DNA from: Uloborus plumipes
Taxonomy: Eukaryota > Arthropoda > Arachnida > Araneae > Uloboridae
DNA length: 64,000 nt
Assembly (NCBI GenBank): GCA_038373865.1
Contig: JAXGGA010000472.1
Coordinates: 160,513 to 224,512, forward strand
Direction: 5' to 3'
Shown here: positions 1 to 13,165 of the stretch, piece by piece
Numbering within the stretch: the first letter of the stretch is position 1
How the letters are laid out: the number at the start of each line of letters is the position of its first letter
Translations under genes and position numbers: made by a program
Notes under the pieces: model-generated
Told to the model about the DNA's origin: nothing
What the model saw: only the letters and a program-made list of their open reading frames with translations
Databases searched by the model: none

Positions 1-1642
1 AATAACACGGAAGATTATACCCACTAAAGTTAAGAAATGCCTTCTAATGAAGTCACCAACATACAAACTCTATCTTTGCTTCAGCTGCATAATACAAAAA
101 TAATCTTATGCGTTCATTAAAAACAACACGAAGGATATCCACTTATGCGATGAATGAAGCACATTAAGAAAACATCACAATTGCATCGTTTCACTGAATT
201 GTTGTCAAGGCCTTGTAACATGTCTTAATGACGACACGTTACCTCCTACTATTAAAGACGGAAATCGATATAATTTTCATGGTGGTTAATGATGGTTCTT
301 AATTTTTTTCGTATTGTACCTGGATAATTTAATTAGTCGCATGATGTCACTCTTTGGGCAAATTTAATTCAAAGCTTGGAATAGAATTAACTAGCTGTGC
401 GCTAAAGTATCCAACATTTCGGCTCGCATTAAATTGCATTTGAATAAAAACGAATTAACGGGAGCAGAGATTAGTTTATATAGGTGGAAAAATGTTTTTC
501 TTTTACTGATTTTTAAAGATAGCCATGCTTGTTTCTTATATGAATATCCAAACTTAACTTTTCAAAATGAAAAAATGACATATCTTTAAAAAACACTGTT
601 CCGTTGAGTTATGAAAGATTTTTTTGTGGTATTTCCCGCTCAATCGATGCTAATACTGTGCACACACACACAGAAATAACAAAAAAATAAGTTAGAGATG
701 ATGTATGTAGACTATATAAAGAGATTATAAAAGCAAATTTAAATGCCCAGCAATCTGGAGATGTTTAGTGGTGAAACTTTTGTTGCTTTTTCAAATACTG
801 ATTAAACAGTCTGTGTAACTCAAGCATTGTGTAACAGTTTGTGTAACTCAAGTAAAACAAGCATTATGTATGAACAATGATATCTTTATTTTTACTACGC
901 AAACAGATACTAGCTGTTGCGCTCGGCTTTGCTTGAGTTTTAAATGCATGTAACAATCTGCTTTATGATCAACTACTTTAATTAACAGCGAATTTAAAAG
1001 AAAATTATGCACTTTAAAGCTATATGTTTAATAAGCTCAACATTTTTAACAAAAACAAAATTCTCCCTCGATAACATTTGTTTTTTCCTGTTAACATTTT
1101 AATTTTTATATACTTCCCAATTAATTTATTTCCAATTAATCCACCTAGTAATATCAACTTTTACGGAGCTTTTTCATGCTTAGAACTTATTTCTGTAACA
1201 AACTTTGAAGATATTTCTGTAGCGCTGTATCATTAAAAATTTGCACCAATAATAACTTCATGTAATGCTGTCCTAGCTCAATCGTTATTAAGCAAGTCTC
1301 GCGACAAAACAAAGTCTTTTTTTTTTCTTACCCAAAATAATTTAAAGGATTGATGACCATATTGTTTCAATGCTTCTTTTAGTTTTTCTACACTAATTAG
1401 GTTTATCTTTATCCTCCAAACTTTGTCTTCCATTTCAATTGTCTGGTATTTAAACATTTTCGTCACATACAACTTTCCCCATTTCAATGTTTAGGACAGA
1501 GTCCTGAATTTCCATCCTATGGACAACTCATTTCAATAAAATATGAAGCCACTTCTTCTTCCAAAGAAGTTTATTGCCAAACAGTCTGTCTCCTCTGGAA
1601 GTGCTACTCATTAAGCAAGTCTGCTGCATGTATGTTTTTTAA
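1..1642. other. AT-rich non-coding stretch
   Basis: No gene or transposon end is visible. It holds a short (CA)6 run at 661-672 and an imperfect tandem duplication at 806-870, in which ACAGTCTGTGTAACTCAAGC recurs with a C-to-T change and an internal extension. The remainder is unstructured AT-rich sequence. Confidence 0.6.
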
Positions 1643-1801
1643 CGGTCGGCGACAAAAAGAACTAAAGAAGGTGTTCGTAAAGAAGGTGTCGTAAATTTCA
1701 AGATTAGCCGTCTCCAGCCAATTGAAACAGGAACATCAAAAAAACGACGAACCGCACTAAGGACGCAGAAGCTATTTACGCAAAATCCCTGTATGTGGCA
1801 C
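1643..1801 (+). CDS. candidate exon of unknown product
   Basis: A 53-codon open frame, clearly less AT-rich than its flanks, runs from a TAA at 1640-1642 and is followed by a consensus 5' splice site, GTGAGT, at 1802-1807. The translation is basic, with a KKRRTALRTQK stretch and a CMWH end. No family is recognised. An upstream acceptor is not obvious, because only weak AG dinucleotides near 1660 precede most of the frame. The opposite strand is also open for about 64 codons, which weakens the case. It could be a real exon, an exon relic, or chance. Confidence 0.2.
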
Positions 1802-3205
1802 GTGAGTTTGTAGTTGGGAAGCACAAAGATCATAATAAATCTGCGGATATTTTCAGGGGAAAGAAGGTTAAAACGGGAATTAAGATGGTTTTGAGGTCAT
1901 TGGGGGCAATTGGCACGTAATATTTTCTTATATTTTGAGCATTTTATGGAAAAACAATTTCTTTAAGAGTGTTGAGTAAATTTTATTCCTCATTTAAAAG
2001 TCATAAGCATCATGTTCCACCAAAAAATTTATACTCCTGAAACAATAAAATGTGCTGTCGCTCCGAACGCTGGATAGTCAAATCAAATAAATATTTTCAT
2101 AAATATTAATTTAGGTCTCTCTAAACATTTTCTGTGTACATATATTCAAAAAGCAGAAAACAGTTCTTTTTTTGTCACGGTAAAAATAAAATCAAATTCT
2201 TAATTTCTAAAATTGAAGAACTAATGAGCAATGTGCATTGCAAGGTGTTTTTGCTTGTATTACTGAAAACATTTTGAAAAAAAAAATAATAAAATCTTGA
2301 CGAAATGGAATTAGGAAGTACAACGTAGTAAAAGCTAACAGAAGTAAAAAAAAAATCAAAGGTTTCAATCAGTGCTTTAAAACTACTAGGAACCTACCTC
2401 TTCGAAATACCTACTCCAGGTTGTTCCCATGATTTCAACTCAATAGAGATGATAGAAAAGTTGCATATTTTTGTGTCAACTTCCCTACAAACATCCGACT
2501 TTACTGCTGCCATAGCCTCATGTTTAGGTCTCTAAAGCAAGCATAATATAATAACGGAACACATTCTCTTTACTAAGCTCATATTTTATGCTGTTATGTA
2601 CACAATAATTATTTAAAAATTAAAATCATTGTTAAGTTGTAATTTCGTTATCCAATTTTAGTAACATATCTAGAACTGTGTCATTACATCTGCTAGCGCA
2701 ACCATACAATTGTACTAAAATACAATTCTTACGGTAGGGCATCGCAAATCTAAATGGATGTTCACGTAGAATAAAAATAAATAAATAAATAAATTTTAAA
2801 TAACATTGTAAAATTACTATTAAAAAAAAGGAAAAGAAACAAATTTGTAGGGGAAAGTAGGACCAAACCGTACAGGCGAGTCCAACCAACCTCTCTCGTT
2901 TTTTGTGCAATACGTTATTAAAGTAACTGCTTTAAAAAGCAGGCGAATCGAAAGAAGTTTAGATTTGATAATTTGACCAATTTTTGAAATCTTTGTTGGA
3001 TGTTTAGGTGATAAAGATCTTACTTTATATCAGAAAGACTAATACTTTTTGTTAAGCTGTAAGAGTGAGACAGTTCCAAGTGAAACTATTGAAAGTTTTA
3101 AAGAAATCTTCTTAACAGTCCTTTTTTATTTTTGCATGACAATTAAACTGAACCAAAAAAAGCATTTAAAGTCAGATTTATTTTTGAAGAAATTATGAAC
3201 AGGTA
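1802..3205. other. AT-rich non-coding stretch
   Basis: Only short chance open frames and A/T runs are seen. No inverted repeat, duplication or RNA gene is recognised. Confidence 0.6.
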
Positions 3206-3740
3206 GCTATCGACAGGGACGTAACTAGGCCATTTTCGAACAGGGGCAAGATTTCGCTTCGCCCCCCCCCCCCTACACGCACATTAAAATAATAAAATAT
3301 TTGTCGAAAAAAATGATAACGCCAACTTCTGGACCGTCATATAAGGGTATACTTAACGTATATTACTTAGAAAATGAACAAAAAGCATAACTAAAAACAT
3401 GATGCAGTACTTTTTCATAGCCAAAGGAGCAAGTTTTCCCTCTTCACACCCCTGAATATCGGGGTGATTCTTAGATAATATGAAGTACTTTTACTGGTCA
3501 CTCTCTAAAAGAAAATATAATCATGCCATTTACTTCACCCCTCCTCACTTTCTACATGTGCCTGCATTAAGCTGTTTTTTTTTTTTTAGGAAGAGCTGGC
3601 TTTTATGGAAATTTGTCTTTTTTTTTTTAAATAATGAAAAGAAAATTATGCACTTACTTAGCCAGTTCAGCGCCCCTAAAATCTGGCGCCCGGGGCACGA
3701 CCCCCGTCTGCCCCTCTTTAGTAACGTCCCTGGTTATCGA
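3206..3740. mobile_element. hAT-type non-autonomous element, 519 bp
   Basis: The element spans 3214-3732. Its left end reads CAGGGACGTAACTAGG and the reverse complement of its right end reads CAGGGACGTTACTAAA. It is flanked by the 8-bp direct repeats GCTATCGA (3206-3213) and GTTATCGA (3733-3740), one mismatch apart. CAGGG termini with an 8-bp duplication are the established hAT signature. The interior has no transposase frame, so it would need a transposase supplied elsewhere. It carries a C-run at about 3262-3273 and a GC-rich segment before the right end. The mismatch in the duplication implies an old insertion. Confidence 0.85.
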
Positions 3741-6700
3741 AAACCAACTAAATATTCTAGCGTTACTTAAAAGCATCTAACCTTATCTTGATAATTCCAA
3801 TTAGCCTCATTTTATTGCCCTGTTATAGCAAATTCATTTCTCTTACAAAAAGTACTATCTTTTTACGGATCTGACTTCAAAGTTCACTGGTATAATACAT
3901 TTCAGTAAACAAAAAATATATACATAAGCAAATACTGTTAATGCAAAATCACAACTGCATCAAACATCAAAAGCTAATTTTCTGCCGAAAAGTAAACAAA
4001 AGAGTATAAAAAATGATAAAAATTTAATTTTAAAATATATACATTGTTGAAGCAAAAAAGAAATGCACATATTTTATTGTTATTTTTTCTGAATGCAATC
4101 AGTTTCAATTTTCAAGTCACAACAAAACTGCTATTGATTCACAAACATGTAATTTAAGTAATTTTAAAGAGAAATAATGTAAAACTGAGATGAAAAAATT
4201 GAAAGTACAACACAAAACAGTATTTCAATAAAAATGATTTTTTTTCCACTTTTTTTAAAATTATTTATTTAGTAATTGCAAATATTGCTCCTATTAGTAA
4301 TTAAGATATAGAAAAAGATTCATAAGCGTGTAATTTTTACAAAGTGTTTTTCTTTTTCTTTTTTTTCCCCTCGCGTTATGAACTCAAAAATTTAATGAGT
4401 GTTAAACACCATAATACGTTTATGTGAGATTAGGTCACATATCGTTTCGCATATGTTACAAAAAATAGGTTAGTTAAGTGATTTTTTTCATCAATAGCAC
4501 ATTCTTATTTCCATATTAATTCGAACCTTTCGATTTTTTCCTTCCTTTGCATGTCACGAAAGATATACTCCTCGATACCTCTATGAAAGATATACTGTCA
4601 CGTAAAGTTATTCCAGACACACGATATCGTCTTTATCATCACGTGAAATTGTTTAAATAAAAGTTCATCAAACTCTGAAAGTTTACTTTAAAAGCTTATT
4701 TTCAACACAAAAAATGTTTGCATTTCCACTTTCAAAACAAATTCGCAAAAAAAAAAAAGCCTTTTGAAGAGAAATAAAGCTTTTAAGTATTTTCGAAACC
4801 GTGCAACACCCCTCCCCCCTCCTTCCTCATCAGTGCCACCAAAAAATGCATTTACTTTCGCCTCAGGTATTTGCCGATTAACATTCCAAGAAGCACAAAA
4901 CAAGTTTAAAAATAAAGTTGCCTATATTTTACTCTATTGTCGCATTTTTAGCGTCTGAATGTCATTAGTTGGGATAACTTATTCAAAGTTACTCGTAAAT
5001 ATAAAATTCAGGCATACTTTTTATTTTTAAGCGTCACGGAAAGCACATGATTGAATCAAATGCCAAGTTATGCCATTTTAACTCGGGTATTTGAACATTT
5101 AATGATTAAAAAACACCGTAGGCAGTCCATATCTTTTAAGGGGCAGTCTTATTTAGACATGGTGTTTTGAAAAATCCTTTATGATGCTTCGATTTCCTTC
5201 TATGTACTTCTATGAGGTGGAAAAGGAACCAAAACTACAAGCGGATTTGATGCACAATTTTTTCAGTGTCCAGTTTTGTTCGTTCGAAAAGCCGTGATGC
5301 TATGTTTTTGCATTTAGTTTTAAAATAACTGTCCCACATTGCAATTTTCAATCATATATTCTGCGTATGGCAGGGATACATCAAAAGCAGTTAAAAAAGG
5401 GTCAACCCACTAAAAATCGGGGATTTTTTGCCAAATTGCCAACACATAGTGCAGTAATATATATGCATGTAAGATCTGTTCAGACCAATCCCCCGAGAGG
5501 TATTTTGACGCGTTATGACCCTCCCCCCTCCTCCCACACACACCAGAAGGGAATTGTGGCTACGTGAGTTGTAATTATCTTAATATAGAACTTAGTTTAT
5601 TGACCAACTCCGGGCCTCCGTGTCTACATAAAATTTTATTAAAAAATCCGATATGAAGAAATTTATGCGTTTCATGCACAACAAACCTTAACACCTCAAT
5701 AAAATTACTTGGAAAAATTCGCACATACAGGCATGAAAGCCCATAATGTCTTGTAAAAAGTGTTAAAGCAGCACTTTGTCTACTAATCAAAATTATCTAA
5801 GTACGTGACGGCGATGTAAATTAGTAAGACATGGCAAAAGCAATGAAAACGATGTTATACTTCAGTCCTTTTCCCACATGTTTTCACAAAGCCTGTGTCA
5901 TAATTTTCGAAATTCCTGTAAACCCGAAAGAAAACAGCATTCGCAATTTTACGAAGATACTTCAATCTTGCATCACTTGAATGCTTGACCCGTTTCTGCA
6001 GCCGAGCCACGTACGAAATCTAGGATTTCGTCAAGTGAAAAATGATGCCTAATAACAGGTTGTGAGTTTTGCACCTCTATATTAGAAGAAATGCTAAGTA
6101 CCCCTGGACAAAACCGTGCGCAATTAGCTACAAATCTGCCGTTGTATCACTAATACATTTTAGCACATCTGATAGAAATCTTACATCGTATGCTTAAAAC
6201 AAGTTAATAGTTTTAGCTGTTAAACCTGCAAAGAACACGTTTCTCTTTTGTAAATTTTATGCAGAAGTTCTGCACGGTGTCAGCGGAAAATTTCGCTACC
6301 ATTGATAAAAAAAGGTAATTGAAGTTACAGATATTATTCACTCAAGCTTATTAAAATATCAAGTGGTACTTTTTTCATTATTTATTCTTTATCATTACGG
6401 GATGAGGCATTTTTCTGAGAGTGCTTTTAGCCGATAGCAAGTTAGAAAATCAAACATGTTAAATGGGTTCTTGAGGAAAAAAAAAACGATTAAAATATCA
6501 AAAAAAAATTATGTTCTCTCGCTTTCTTATCGTAAAAAATATAAAAGAAAATCAGTATCAATGAAATCTGAGATTTCAACCAATGCCTGAAATTGTTTTT
6601 ATCTCACATGTTATTAATTTTTCCAGCCATGATTTATTTGCGTAGTTCTTTTTTTTTTTAATGCATAATTTCCAATTGTTATTTATTTCATTATCTACTT

Positions 6701-7516
6701 CTATGTAAACTTAGTTTTCTTATACAAAAAAAGGATGTAATGAAAGTTGGTTTTGGTCAATAACTGAAAGCGAAAATATAGAGAGCATGTTGTTAAAATC
6801 ACTTTTGCTTTGGTCAGCATTTTACATTTACATTTTTTTTAATGTCTCACAAAATGCGAAAAAGCAATAAATAAACGTCAAACGACTTTCCTCTTCTTTC
6901 CATTAAAATACCTTTTTATCATTCACATAAGTACAGGAATTTCAATTTTATTTGTCCCCTTGGCGAAAAAAAAAAAACGTTTTTATGTATACATATTCTC
7001 TCTATTCCCCTGCTTTCCAAATACATACCTACAGGTAGATAGGTAACTACTGATTATTCTCTCGTTAAAGACTATTTGGTTTCTTCCGCAAAATAAAATA
7101 GGTCCATCATTTCCAATATTTCCAATAGAGGAAGTGGGGGGTCAAACTGTATGTACTCAATAAAAGTATATCGAAAAACAAAAACCAAGCCTACTCATAC
7201 GCAAATACATTCATTTCTCAAAACTAGGGTAGTCAATTGCATTTCGTGTTCTCCCCCCCCCCCCCCTCTAAATGCCGGGTTTGAGATAAATCATGACATA
7301 AGCGCCTTGTGAGCCGTTTGAGTCCTGGCTGCTACAGTATTTTTACATGAAACACTTTGTTCACAGAAGTCCGTGTTTGAATGTTTACAAGCATTGAAAC
7401 CAGTGATTTCTTTAGAAATAATGATACACGTTTATGAAAAGTATTCATGAGCCAAAAATCAGTAGGTTCCAACGTTTGAATTAGTATTGCGAGGAAAAAT
7501 ACTTCTCGTTCAAATA
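3741..7516. other. AT-rich non-coding stretch
   Basis: No supported gene. Pyrimidine-rich patches occur at about 4807-4825 and 5519-5533, and a 14-base C-run at 7253-7266. The patches resemble the C-rich interiors of the hAT elements elsewhere in the window, but no matching ends were found. Open frames here are short and lack splice context. Confidence 0.55.
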
Positions 7517-7559
7517 CTGTACTGCAACTGGCTTAAAATGCTGTACTGCCACTGGCTTA
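7517..7559. repeat. 24-bp tandem duplication
   Basis: CTGTACTGCAACTGGCTTA at 7517-7535 recurs at 7541-7559 with a single A-to-C difference, a period of 24 bp. It abuts the target-site duplication of the hAT element that follows. Confidence 0.8.
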
Positions 7560-7754
7560 TGAGGATCAGGCCCATATCCAGAGGGGGGACTCCCCCTTAA
7601 ATGACCAAATGAATCCTAAAATTTAACTTTTGGAACTTATATGACGAAAAAACGCCAAACATCCCTGTTTTCACACAAAAATTGCACTTTGACTCCTCCC
7701 TTTCCAAAAATGACCCCTCCTAAACCAAAAGCTAGATCCGCCCTTGATAAGGAT
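7559..7754. mobile_element. hAT-type miniature element, 180 bp
   Basis: The body spans 7567-7746. The left end is CAGGCCCATATCCAG and the reverse complement of the right end is CAAGGGCGGATCTAG, which align through the GGATC/ATATC core. The flanking 8-bp repeats are ATGAGGAT (7559-7566) and ATAAGGAT (7747-7754), one mismatch. No coding capacity remains. The GC-rich ends with a G-run just inside are the same style as the elements at 51.9 and 54.1 kb. Confidence 0.75.
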
Positions 7755-10036
7755 AAGCTATTGAGATATAGGGCATTACGTAGAAATATATTATCGATCG
7801 TGATCTGTTTTCTTCTTTCCTTTTTTTCAGACATAAAAGAACCAGAATAAGCTCAGTTATCCTGCATTTACTTCAGATATTTGAAATATCATTCACAGAG
7901 TAACCAGACTGAACGAAATGTTGCACCGCTTTCCTGCTGTCTTGCATGTTGTAATTAACTGGATTATGATAATAATAAGGCATATCGATGACTTTATATC
8001 CCCCTCTGAACTAAGATTTTTATTAAAATTATGGAAACTATTGTTCATTTTATAATCTGGCTATGTTATATTCCAAAACATTAACCTGTTTACGTTTGAC
8101 AACTTTTCAGCTGGTTCTATAACCTTTTATTCTCAATAGTTGTAAATATAAGTCACTTCAAGGCATAGTTGATTACTGTTTGCTTTCTTCTTTTACACGT
8201 GAATACTTAAAAAAAAAAACTTTTTATCATATTTTCAAAAATGACAAAAAAGGACGTAACAAAATGCTCTTGATATGTAAATTTTATCTATTAAATCTTG
8301 TCAAATTAAGATCGCACGAAACTGGAAAGTGTTATTTAGAAGAAAAAATTAAGCTAATCATATAAAAATATCTGCTTTTTTTTCAAATATAAATTTAAAA
8401 AAAAATCAAAATCATAATATTGTTTTATCTGAAATGTATTTACAATGTGAAGCAGATCAAAAATGAAAATTCAATTACTCCAAACATACTTTTTTTTTTC
8501 ATTTATTGATAACAAATATTAAAACTAATAACGTAAGAAGTGCATAAAGAAATTTTACCTGTAAGCCCAAGCGCAAAAACCAGACACAAAATGTTAACTC
8601 TTTTGACATTTTTTTTTTTATTTTGATCACTCATTGTGTTAATATTTCTCATTATGGTAAATAATAAATAATGACAAAATCACTTACATTAGTCTCAGCA
8701 TAGTTACTAAGCTAGCGAACAAAAATGACAGCAGCTAAAGTTTTTAAATTACGCCTGTAAACAGAATAAGAAAGTAAACAAAACTGATTCAACCATATTA
8801 GCCATTGATATAAAATTTCTAGGCATTTTGAAAATTGCCCAAAACCTTCATTATTACTTTTAATAGAATAGTTGCAGAATATTCTGTACTTTTCTTCGGA
8901 AAGTTCAGTTAAAAGTTCACTTTCAGAGTAAACAACTTCACATATGCTTGAATAATTATGAAAATGTTTTCTCAACCAGGATTAAATACTAAGAATATTA
9001 CTAGCTCGATGTTTGGACTCTGCGGGCAGTTTTCTCCAACTTGCCCTTTTAACATACATGATTAGAGATTAAAGTTAATAGAATAACGTACGCATCTGTG
9101 ATTGGCAAATTTGAACTTCTTGATTGGAATTAGACGCTTAAATACTCGAAGAGAGATTTTATAAAATTCTATTAGCAATATGAATCAGGAAAAATAAAGA
9201 AAAAACAGAAATTTAGGACATTAACTGATACGCTAGTATTGCGTGGAAGATGAAATAAAAGGTTTTTAATGTTTTATATTTTAAATTTGTATTGAAATTT
9301 GTGGAATAGAAAGCAAGTGTTGGAAAATAAATTTTTGGGAGCAGCCTGTTTTGTTTTCCCTTTTCTTTACAGAAAAGAAAGTGTAGATGAATTGCAATTA
9401 TTCTTTCAGCAAAATGAACACAAATTCAAAAAATTGTAAGTGTACCAGTGTTTAAGTGTACATCCTAAAATTTTTAGTTTTAATTTCTATTGGCTATATT
9501 TAAAAAGTTATTAATTACAATATTTAATTGATAATTATTTTTGGCGCATTTGGTTAATGAAATTCTATTTTTTTTTTTAATTGCGGTTGGAATTATCTCA
9601 GTCTAAAGACTTCTGGATAATTTTTGCTCATTTCATTGCTGATTGAACCAAAATTTTTGTTTGATGGTCACGTAATATTCGAATGTGCTGACGAATTTCA
9701 ATGGAAATTATAATGCCATTTATTAGTTTTGTGGCGAGAAGTGTTTCGTATTTCTTGAATTGGAATTGTTAAGTGAATAATAACCAGTGATCGTCTATGA
9801 ATTTTGATTCAAGAGGAAAGCGAAGTCCTATTACGTGAAAATGAATCTCCGCAAAGTTTTCGTCACGATGAAAAGAGAGAATATTTACTATCTCTACTAG
9901 AATACTTTCCGGGCTCATATTCTGTGCAAAAATACTTATTTTGGTCCCCTCTACTCTCTTTAGAGTTTTATTGATGGAATCTGGGCACCTTGTATACATG
10001 GTGAATATGAAAAAGTGGCCCAAACTTTAAACAGTG
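7755..10036. other. AT-rich non-coding stretch
   Basis: No feature is supported. Minus-strand open frames at 8712-8975 and 9769-10023 (87 and 84 codons) have no recognisable domain and no convincing splice sites. Confidence 0.55.
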
Positions 10037-10513
10037 ATAGAGTACATATAGATAATTTGGAATCACACTGCATTCCATGGTCTAAAATGCTTTCATTATG
10101 AAGTAGAGGGCGTTCTACAGGAGTGCAGAAGAACAAGTCTTCTATATGGTACTGAATGGATTATAACAGCTTGCTTAACATATTCATATTCTTCGTGCAA
10201 AATACTACGAATGCAAAGAATCAAAACTCTTCAGTTTAAAGAAACGAACTTTTTTTGGTAGCGTCCTTTTAGTGCCATTAGCTCAAACCTTTTTTTGCAC
10301 TGATCAAAGATTTTTTTCTCAACTCCAAAACATTTGTAGCTAATTTTTTTTCAATTTAGTTTCAATAATGTTGATTTTATCATCTGAATATAACTATTTG
10401 ATAGCGTGCTGTAGCATAAGAGAAAACTTTTGGACTATCCCACTCTTGTAGAACGCCGTCCTCTATCGCATTGACCATGCTGTGCGATTCCAAACCGTCT
10501 AGATGAACTCTAT
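10037..10513. mobile_element. foldback element with long inverted arms
   Basis: The left arm, about 10037-10155, pairs with the reverse complement of about 10400-10513 at roughly 75-80% identity by eye. Shared blocks include TTTGGAATC, CATGGTC, TAGAGG and GCGTTCTACA(G/A)GAGTG. The loop is about 240 bp. No target-site duplication is evident and no open frame of note lies inside. The superfamily is not determined. Confidence 0.65.
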
Positions 10514-11202
10514 TTCATATTTTTCTAATTCAGCCTGTGTGCAACCACGTGTACTATTCATACCTATAACATGAACCGCCGTCTCACTTGTTTACACACC
10601 AGCACCAACAATATCAAGCCTTTTTTATTCCAACATTAATTACGCAGTTTTTGGACGAAGGCCTTAAAAAACCAAACTGTTTAAAAGTAAATCGATTTCC
10701 ATTAGCTGTGAAAAATCGAGTGTTAAAGATGGTAGTCTCGAACTACCTCTGCTTTCTTTCGACAATTACTAAATAGTACATCAAAAGCGACTTACATTAA
10801 TGCACCACCCTCACAGACAGGTAACGATGGATGATACGCTGAAGTGTTAATATACCAGTCGGTTAAGTTGAACTTCATAAGTATCATTAGTTTGGGAACT
10901 GTATCATTAGTTTCGTAATCGATATTCTTAATGGTTTTTTAGTTGGACCTGCATTTTTCTAATTGTTTTTCTTGAATCATTAGTCAATTCTGACACTTGT
11001 GCTTGATACAAAGTTTCAATCAAGTGTAATGCTACAATATTAATGAACGCTGTTAGCATTTTGGTGATTATTTTAAAATGTTAATATAAAAGATTACATT
11101 ACTTGAACTATTCTTTAGAAAACTTGCAGAATGAGATAACATCGAAAAAGATAATGATTTGAACATGTTAGAGGTGTGACCATGTTAAAATTCAAGTCCT
11201 AC
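10514..11202. other. AT-rich non-coding stretch
   Basis: Nothing supported. An open frame at 10588-10776 has no recognisable features. Confidence 0.55.
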
Positions 11203-11252
11203 TTTTCAAGGCTAATATACAGAAATGTTTTTCTGTATATTAGCCTTGAAAA
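11203..11252. repeat. perfect 23-bp hairpin with 4-base loop
   Basis: The left arm (11203-11225) contains AAGGCTAATATACAG and is exactly reverse-complementary to the right arm (11230-11252) over 23 bp. The loop is TGTT. The stem extends further if a 5-base bulge (CCTAC) is allowed on the left, because CAAGT precedes it and ACTTG follows the right arm. A transcript would form a stable stem. It is too short for a typical animal pre-miRNA with a central loop, and could also be a small transposon relic. Confidence 0.85.
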
Positions 11253-13040
11253 CTTGATTAGAGAGCAAACGTTCATTCCATCAAAAAAAGACTACAAGTT
11301 GTAAGAGTTTTGTTGCGTGGGAAACAGTCTATATTGAATGAAATTATACAAGAAGAGTTCAGCGCATCAAGCATTACATTCAGTTTAAAAAGAAAATCTC
11401 AAATTGCACTTCACTGAGAACAAAATTTTAAAGATTTCATGTGTTCAAGACTTTTTAGGCCATATTTTTTGCTGATAAACTACAGATTTTTAAAAAAATA
11501 TTTATTTTCTTGTTTGGCTTTGTAATGAAACGTGTGCATAACTCAAAACTGATTCAAAAACCAATTAAAAATCATTTGCTTGAGAAAATTTCATTTACAA
11601 AATTGACCTGATTGCATAAAAACTTATCTTGAAAATTGATTTTCAAGAAATTCATCAGTTAATACCAACATTTGCCTGAAACAACTTTGTAAGCTAATGA
11701 AACGTAAAGTTAAGAATAAATAAAAACAAGTTCGAGTGAAAAAGCATTTTTAATCTTTTGAAAACCATTTCTTTTATTTAAAAACACAAATTGTCACTTG
11801 ATTACTATAACTATTGTGGTAAAATGCATATGCACACGAAAAATCATAGTAAGTTATCATTCTGTGTCTCCTTACCATCTTAGGGGAGGTAGTTATAAGC
11901 TGCATGAAATAACAACTTCTTTCTTACATAAATATTTAATAACAGAAATTGAGAGAAGTAACAAACATGACATTGTCTTTAAGTTTGTGCAATTGGGATC
12001 GGAATATAAATCTTTTTTTTTTTAATTCCAGAAAAATAGTACGCATAAATAATACTTAACCGAATTAAATAGCTTTTGTAATACCCTGAAACCAACAGGT
12101 GGATTAATGGAAAAAGTAATGAGGGAAATTACCGTTTAAAGGATTGTTCCTTACTAACCAATACAAGAGGCATAGAACTCGTAAAGAAAATTATAGTAGT
12201 TGTCATTTGATAAATTCTGCTTTTTGAGAAATTTTCTTCGGAGTTTTCTTGTACTTCAATGCAGTTTTGAGCCATAATTATTACCTAGTTGGTATTAGCA
12301 ATTGCAGTTAAAGAGCTCATTTTTTGGCTAATTTTTAAGTTCACGGAATGCCATAAAACTTATGCTCAAGTTCTCTCAGATTGCTTCTTCAAATCAGCTA
12401 TTTTGAGTTTACTCATTTCTTTCAAAGTTAAATGATGCAGATTTTCGAACCTGAAACCAACATTACACCATATACTGTTGTGTTAATAGTTAATATGTTA
12501 CAAAATGTATCATGATTTTAAAACAATTTAAAATGCAGCTATTAAAAAATAGAAATAGTCTAAAAAGGACGTGCTAGTGTGCAACATAGTTATGGCTTTT
12601 TGTCGTTTTAGAAAAGAAATTTTGAAAAAAAAAAAACATCTTCCTTGTATCCTAGATTACAATCATCTGATTGTGTTTCGATACACCTGGAATGATAGTA
12701 CCGGTAAGCATTATGCTAATGAAACCTCTCGCATCATATAATAAGCTTCCATTATAACTGTCGCATCTCGTTGTAAGCACTATTGTCAATAATCTTATCA
12801 TCGAAAATTTATTTTTAAGATGCAGATCTGCGACCGTAAATACCTAATTAAATATTGCTTCATTAGTAATTTCAATTTTACAGCTCTAAAAGTATAATAC
12901 GGTAGGCTCATATTAAAGCTTCTAAAATTGTTGTTAATACCTTACTATGCAATATCTCATTCTTAGACTAATCGTTTGCAAGACGCAAATAACTGACTGT
13001 CAATGTACTAATATGTTGTGGAGAAAATGATAGCGGCATA
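11253..13040. other. AT-rich non-coding stretch
   Basis: No gene or repeat with support. Only A/T runs and a few short chance frames, including one at 11798-12025. Confidence 0.55.
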
Positions 13041-13165
13041 AGGCCCGTCCACAAATAACGTCACGATTTGGAGAAGGAGAGTGGATCCTGAGTTCGAATA
13101 CTTCTGAAAAAACTGCTACTGAAGTAACCCAACTCAGTGCCAATCACCCTTCTCCATGACCCCTA
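13041..13165. repeat. possible small repeat with GGAGAAGG inverted ends
   Basis: GGCCCGTCC followed by AACGTCACGATTTGGAGAAGG (starting 13042) faces CCTTCTCC at 13148-13155, forming a short 8-bp inverted match. The segment is less AT-rich than its flanks. The evidence for a mobile element is weak. No duplication was found. Confidence 0.3.

Noticed and set aside
5575..5790. Minus-strand frame with HGGPELVNKL, reminiscent of transposase or integrase text
   Set aside because: The resemblance is too short to name a family and no flanking element structure exists.
13071..13110. tRNA-like B-box resemblance (GAGTTCGAATACT)
   Set aside because: No matching A-box, acceptor stem or anticodon arm could be folded around it.
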